From: Apostichopus japonicus
Taxonomy: Eukaryota; Echinodermata; Holothuroidea; Aspidochirotida; Stichopodidae
Length of the DNA: 64,000 nucleotides
NCBI RefSeq assembly: GCF_037975245.1
Contig: NC_092567.1
Location: 13,160,876 to 13,224,875 of the forward strand
Direction of reading: 5' to 3'
In this document: piece by piece, positions 58,969 to 64,000 of the stretch
How the letters are laid out: the number at the start of each line of letters is the position of its first letter
Numbering within the stretch: position 1 is the stretch's first letter
Program-made: the position numbers and the translations under genes
The notes under the pieces: generated by a model
Database searches by the model: none
Told to the model about the DNA's origin: nothing
What the model saw: the letters and a program-made list of their open reading frames with translations, nothing else

Positions 58969-59143
58969 ATTTATATATATATATATATATATATATAAAT
59001 ATATATATACATATATAGATATATATAGATATATATAGATATATATATATATATAAATATATATATACATATATAGATATATATAGATATATATATATAG
59101 ATATTTATATATATATTGTTATATAGATTTAGATTTAGATATA

Positions 59144-59183
<40 letters not shown>

Positions 59184-59190
59184 TAAAAAT
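58905..59190. repeat. Long (TA)n/(GATATA)n tract
   Basis: Almost pure TA with interspersed GATATA and AAATATA. Reading frames of alternating Tyr and Ile here are artefacts. Confidence 0.9.
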
Positions 59191-59575
59191 GTCACCACAC
59201 GTGCGAACAATTTTGGGGATGAAAGTTGCTATGCACCTGATGTAGATTTAGAGATATATATATAGATATAGATATATATATATATATATATATATCTATA
59301 TTTATATATATATATATATATAGATATTTTTATATATATACAAAATGGTCACCACACGTGCGACCAATTTTGGGGATGATAGTTGCTACGCGCCTGCGCC
59401 CAGGCAAATGTCATCCCCCCCCCATTATTTGAAACAAATTTTTTAATAAATAATTGGATTTTACAGCTCGGTAGTCTATACAGTTAATTTATTATGACCA
59501 TTGAAGGACCCAATACATATGATTTGAGTACCAGTGTAGCTTTTGGGGTATATATATATATGTATGTATATATTA

Positions 59576-60227
59576 CAGGGATGTAAGTGCAGCCCAAAAA
59601 AAATACGGAAAACTATTTGGAGACCCCGGGTGAATACCGTCCTAACACATCCTACTCCTAGCTCTGACTACTTACACACTATCGTTATGTTAGGCTAGCT
59701 CAAAAGTATAAGCGCTAACACATCCTACTCCTAGTTCTGACTACTTACATACTATCGCTATGTTAGGCTAGCTCAAAGTTACGAATACGTCGCAGCGAAC
59801 TCCGAAATGAAAAACAGTCTCACATTCGAATGCAATCACGAATATCAACTATCATATGCGTATCCCGTAGATTTCCGCCGCTCACAAATATCACAAGCGT
59901 TAATTCCGAAACTTATGTCGAGCACCAGCAGTTAAGAAGATGTGAATTAGGCAAGGTTTTTCAACGACAGAAATGAGCTATAGCGATTTGAAGTTCGCAC
60001 GTACGCAACGATGTTCACATGACACAATGTTGTACATTGCAATGCCATGTGTAAGAGGAAATGGTATTTTGGTTGATCAATGAGTGAAAATTGAAGTTAG
60101 CTTGCTGCAACGGGCCAGGCATTTTTGCCGCGTTGTGTCTTTGATATTCGTACAATTTTGTGGAAACTTTAATGGAATTTTTTTAAAAAACGGATTTCCG
60201 TAAAAATACGGAAGACTTACATCCCTG
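59576..60227. mobile_element. MITE with CAGGGATGTAAGT ends, copy 2
   Basis: Ends CAGGGATGTAAGT and ACTTACATCCCTG, flanked by ATATTA on both sides (59570-59575, 60228-60233). The interior is inverted relative to the copy at 41150. Confidence 0.85.
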
Positions 60228-60602
60228 ATATTAGTGTTTACACGGGTCCAAAAATGGAGAACCGGGTTCCCAAGGGCCGTTACCCGTCGGGTATCCGGGT
60301 ACCCGGAAAAAATTGTTTACCCTTGTGTATCACGATTTTCAAGAAATCACATATTGGATGCTGTAATAAATGCATTATATTCTCTACTGACAATGTTTTC
60401 ATGTTCAAAAACATAGGTGTAAGATAAGGTATAAAACCTCCCTCAATAATTTTTATTTGCTTTTGTTTCTTTCATTAACTTGTTAATAAATTAATTATAA
60501 TTAGCATTACTACTAACATCGCACTGCCGCCGCTGCTTATGCTTGCTCGTGTACGTCTATTGGATCAAACCATATAAATATCCAAGTTGTTACTACTACT
60601 AC
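60228..60602. other. Fragment starting TAGTGTTTACACGGG
   Basis: Contains GGGTATCCGGGTACCCGG at about 60289. The inverse of the end of family I, so probably a related hAT terminus whose partner end is lost. Otherwise featureless. Confidence 0.35.
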
Positions 60603-60971
60603 CAAGGGCGTAGGAACCGGGGGGGCTGGGGGGGCGCCAGCCCCCCCCCAGTGAAAAATGTGGAGGGGCGGAAGTATCATTCCGCCCCCCCGGTTCGCAA
60701 GTCAGAAAACCCCTTTTTCATTTCCAAATAAGAAAAAAAATCTCATTTGGAGCACCAAATTGCATCTAAGGCCAGGTGAAAATACAAAATTAAGTTTACA
60801 AAATGGAGTGGGTGTTGAAGAGTGCTATATTGCACCAAATTGCATCTGAGGCCACCTGGAAATGCAAAAAATTCCAAAGGGGAGGGGGACACCCCCTCCC
60901 CTTAGACCCCTCCCCCAGGCCGGCCATCAGTCTTCAGCCCCCCCACTCAAATGTACCTTCCTACGCCACTG
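60603..60971. mobile_element. hAT-like MITE, 369 bp, perfect 8-bp duplication
   Basis: ACTACTAC flanks both sides (60595-60602, 60972-60979). Ends CAAGGGCGTAGGAA and, in inverse, CAGTGGCGTAGGAA. The interior is G/C-run rich (GGGGGGCTGGGGGGGCGCC). Confidence 0.8.
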
Positions 60972-61009
60972 ACTACTACTATCTATTACGCAGGCCCAGG
61001 CTTCGCATT

Positions 61010-61617
61010 TGTCGCGAGATTGCGAGACTCGCGCAATTTGACCGCATTTGGAATAAACGATTAGTAAAAAGCCACTTGCGTTTACTATTTTTTAGTTATA
61101 TATCCCGTCTATAATCCATAAACATATCGTAAAATTCCTTGTCAGCCTTTCCTTCTATGAAATAAACGAATGAGGAAATAATAATTTCTTCCACATTGTA
61201 GCCTAACACCACACTAAGTCAAAGAGAAATCTAGCTAAGCCTAACCATATGTTTTTTTGAAGTTGTGAGGCAGTTATAAGACATCCATGGAATACTTTCG
61301 TTATTGCTGTTACGTTCGACCACATGGTTGCCTAACACCACACTTAGTCAATGGGGGTAGTCTAGCCTAGCCATCTGTTTATTAGCTGAAATTGTGACGC
61401 AGTTATAAGATATCCATGGAAGGCTTTCGTTATTGCTGTTATCTTCGACCACATTGTAGCCTATCACCACACTAAGTCAATGGGAAATCTGTCTAACCGT
61501 AGGTTTGCCAATTTTTTTTTTTTTTAATCACACTTTGCGTAGGATTCGGGTTAAAAATTAGGAACTGGGTAGTATCGCGTCGGGCACACCCAGGTACCCG
61601 GATAACCTGTGCAAACA

Positions 61618-61620
<3 letters not shown>
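61010..61620 (+). repeat. Insert family I, diverged copy 4
   Basis: GCGCAATTTGACCGCATTTGG then the GTAGCCTAACACCACAC array and an end GTGCAAACACTAAT at 61621, running into (TA)n. Confidence 0.55.
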
Positions 61621-61671
<51 letters not shown>

Positions 61672-62202
61672 GCAATGGAGGTAAACGACAAAGGCAAATG
61701 AATATATATATATATATATATATATATAGCTATATATATAAAGATATCACCATGTGCGCGAACAAATTTGGGGATGAAAGTTGCTATGCGCCTGATATAG
61801 ATATAGATTTAGATATATATAGATATAGATGTATATATATATATAGATATTTTTATAAATATATATGCAAAATGTCATATATATATATATAAAGATATGT
61901 ATATATATGTACAAAATATCACCACACGTGCGAACACTTTTGGGGATGAAAGTTGCTACGCGCCTGATATAGATTTAGATATATATATATATATATATTG
62001 ATATAGATATAGATGTATATAAATATATATAGATATAGATATGTATATATATATATATATATTCAAAATGTCACCACACGTGTGAACAATTTTGGAGATG
62101 AAAGTTGCTATGCGCCTGATATATATATAGATTTAGATATATATATAGATATTGATGTATATATAGATATATAGATATATATATAGATATATATATATGT
62201 AG

Positions 62203-62240
<38 letters not shown>

Positions 62241-63574
62241 TTCTTCTTGAGGAATCGGAAATATAAATCTTCATATGTCATATCAGAAATTTATATGGAC
62301 TATATATGGATTATATATAGATATATAGATATGTATAAATATTTACAAAATATCACCACGTGTGCGAACAATTTTGGGGATAAAAGTTGCTACGCGCCTG
62401 ATAAAGACATAGATTTAGATATATATATATAGATATAGATGTATATTTATATATATAGATATTTATAGATTTAGATATAGATGTATATAGGGGGACCGAA
62501 AATTCCAATATAGTTTCTAAAACTTACTCCTTATTTGTCAATTACTATTATTTCTCTGGTTTTCTCTAATAATATATATGTATAGATATTTTTATACACG
62601 CCTGATATAGATATAGATTAAGATATATATATATATATATATATATAGATAGATGGATGGATGGATGGGTGGACGGACGGACGGACGGACGGACGGACGG
62701 ACGGACGGACGGACGGACGGACGGACGGATATAGAGGTATATTTATATATACATATATATATATATATATATAGGTATATATAGGTATAAATATGTTTAT
62801 ATATATATATATAGATATAGATATATTTATATATATATACAAAATGTCACTACACATGCGAACAATTTTGGGGATGAAAGTTGCTATGCGCCTGATATAT
62901 ATAGATATATAGATTTAGATATATATATAGATATAGATGTATATATATAGATATAATATATATATATATATATAGATAGATATATATATATATGTAGATA
63001 TAGATATGTATATATATTTACAAAATATCACCACGCGTGCGAACAATTTTGGGGGATGAAAGTTGCTATGAAAGTTGCCTGATATATATATAGATTTAGA
63101 TATATATATATATAGATGTATATATATATATTTATATATATATGTATATATATATATATTATACATTTCTTCTTGAGCAATCGGAAATATAAATCTTCAT
63201 ATGTAATATCAGAAAATTATATGGACTATATATGGATTATATATAGATATATAGATATAGATATGTATAAATATTTACAAAATATCACCACGTGTGCGAA
63301 CAATTTTGGGGATGAAAGTTGCTACGTGCCTGATATAGACATAGATTTTGATATATATAGATATAGATGTATATTTATATATATAGATATATATATATAT
63401 ATAGATATTTATAGATTTAGATATAGATGTATATAGGGGGACCGAAAATTCCAATATATTTTCTAAAACTTACTCCTTATTTGTCATTTACTATTATTTC
63501 TCTGGTTTTCTCTAATAATATAAATGTATAGATATAGATATTTTTATACACGCCTGATATAGATATAGATTAAG

Positions 63575-63619
<45 letters not shown>

Positions 63620-63655
63620 TAGATGTATATATAGATGTATATAGATATAGAGGTA

Positions 63656-63689
<34 letters not shown>

Positions 63690-63790
63690 GGTATAGATAT
63701 GTTTATATATAGATATATTTATATATATATATACAAAATGTCACTACACGTGCAAACAATTTTAGGGATGATAGTTGCTACGCGCCTGCT
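61621..63790. repeat. (TA)n-rich array with a recurring ~48-bp motif
   Basis: The motif CACCACACGTGCGAACAATT / TTGGGGATGAAAGTTGC / TACGCGCCTG recurs at about 61747, 61919, 62070, 62354, 62847, 63028, 63289 and 63739, separated by (TA)n/(GATATA)n. Single copies at 49180, 59190 and 59348 lie near the right end of element W, so this is an expanded W interior. A ~950-bp segment is duplicated (62230-62640 and 63160-63590, marked by CTTGAGNAATCGGAAATATA and GGGGGACCGAAAATTCC). Confidence 0.8.
62647..62730 (+). repeat. Compound microsatellite (GATA)-(GGAT)-(GGAC)n
   Basis: GATA passes into GGAT and then 15 or more GGAC units, ending GGATATAG. The order suggests stepwise mutation of a TA/GATA tract. 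Confidence 0.95.
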
Positions 63791-63843
63791 ACCAGGCAAA
63801 TATTCCCCCCCCCCCCAATATTTGAAACAAATCGCCGCCCCTG
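63791..63843. mobile_element. Right end of a fourth element W
   Basis: CCCCCCCCAATATTTGAAAC then CGCCGCCCCTG at 63843, followed by TTGTGGGG, the usual W target. Its left end is probably lost near 59549, where TTTTGGGG borders (TA)n. Confidence 0.6.
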
Positions 63844-64000
63844 TTGTGGGGTACAGAACTTAAATGGCATATCAATATACTTTCAATGCATCTAAGTTGC
63901 AGCCTTAAGTAGATGCCTTCATTGCTATTAGAAGTCAAACAATAATTATAACTGAAGTTCTATACTGGAATATGAAAATTCACCTATTGATACTGTATTT
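63844..64000 (+). repeat. Satellite C, partial unit at window edge
   Basis: GTACAGAACTTAAATGGC through GAAAATTCACCTATTGAT, continuing past the edge. Confidence 0.8.

Larger units (their letters stand above)
57539..59439. mobile_element. hAT-like element W, copy 3, expanded and right-damaged
   Basis: The left end CATGGACGGCAATC is at 57539 and the right part CCCCCCCCATTATTTGAAAC ends near 59439 without the terminal bases. The interior is expanded to 1.9 kb by (TA)n tracts, the 130-bp hairpin repeats and the hammerhead-bearing repeats. Confidence 0.6.

Noticed and set aside
57853-59210. Long open frames of alternating Tyr/Ile on both strands
   Set aside because: They are translations of (TA)n and (GATATA)n tracts and carry no protein signal.

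Overview
This is eukaryotic, metazoan DNA made almost entirely of nested mobile elements and their decayed remains. I found no intact host gene. SINEs whose tails carry the CCTTGGGCAAGGC motif, DIRS1-type tyrosine-recombinase elements, a jockey/CR1-like LINE, many hAT-like elements and long (TA)n tracts point to a marine invertebrate. An echinoderm (perhaps a sea cucumber) is my best guess, but this is inference from repeat style only.

Layout. 1-6700: a minus-strand LINE (endonuclease plus reverse transcriptase) split by a 4.1-kb unit (170-4308). That unit has about 150-bp inverted ends and holds the decayed, multi-exon remains of a cysteine-rich gene. 6900-9376: a 180-bp tandem repeat, a hAT fragment and three units of a ~360-bp satellite (family C). 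10013-10440: an N-terminal hAT transposase (TTF/ZMYM1-like) fragment. 10508-25825: two head-to-tail DIRS1-like elements with gag-like CCCC motif, RNase H, tyrosine recombinase, inverted terminal repeats and internal complementary regions. Both have lost most of the RT and gained the same two SINEs. The second also carries a 2.7-kb hAT with another hAT inside it. 25826-31437: A/T-rich sequence with nothing I can name. 31438-36790: a large fold-back with ~0.95-kb inverted arms. 38000-64000: a higher-order array built from satellite C in which the same hAT insertions recur at the same sites about 8.8 kb apart, showing they were inserted before the array amplified. Private insertions interrupt it: a minus-strand LTR element (39129-45565) and a 5.5-kb TIR element (49614-55088) that itself contains a fold-back-like repeat and a TTAA-flanked MITE. 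The right end is dominated by (TA)n and a recurring ~48-bp motif.

The two most interesting items are these. First, a pair of ~145-bp direct repeats at 58422-58907, each a pol-III-like A/B box unit ending in a type I hammerhead ribozyme motif. The second copy has an intact core, and the two predicted cleavage sites are 339 nt apart, as in retrozyme-like circular RNA units. Second, a short non-autonomous LTR retroelement whose only recognisable coding content, in sense between primer-binding site and polypurine tract, is a collagen-like Gly-X-Y reading frame ending in a leucine-rich tail. It is now broken by stop codons, a frameshift and a MITE.

All coordinates were read by eye; boundaries are good to a few bases where target-site duplications are quoted and to tens of bases elsewhere.
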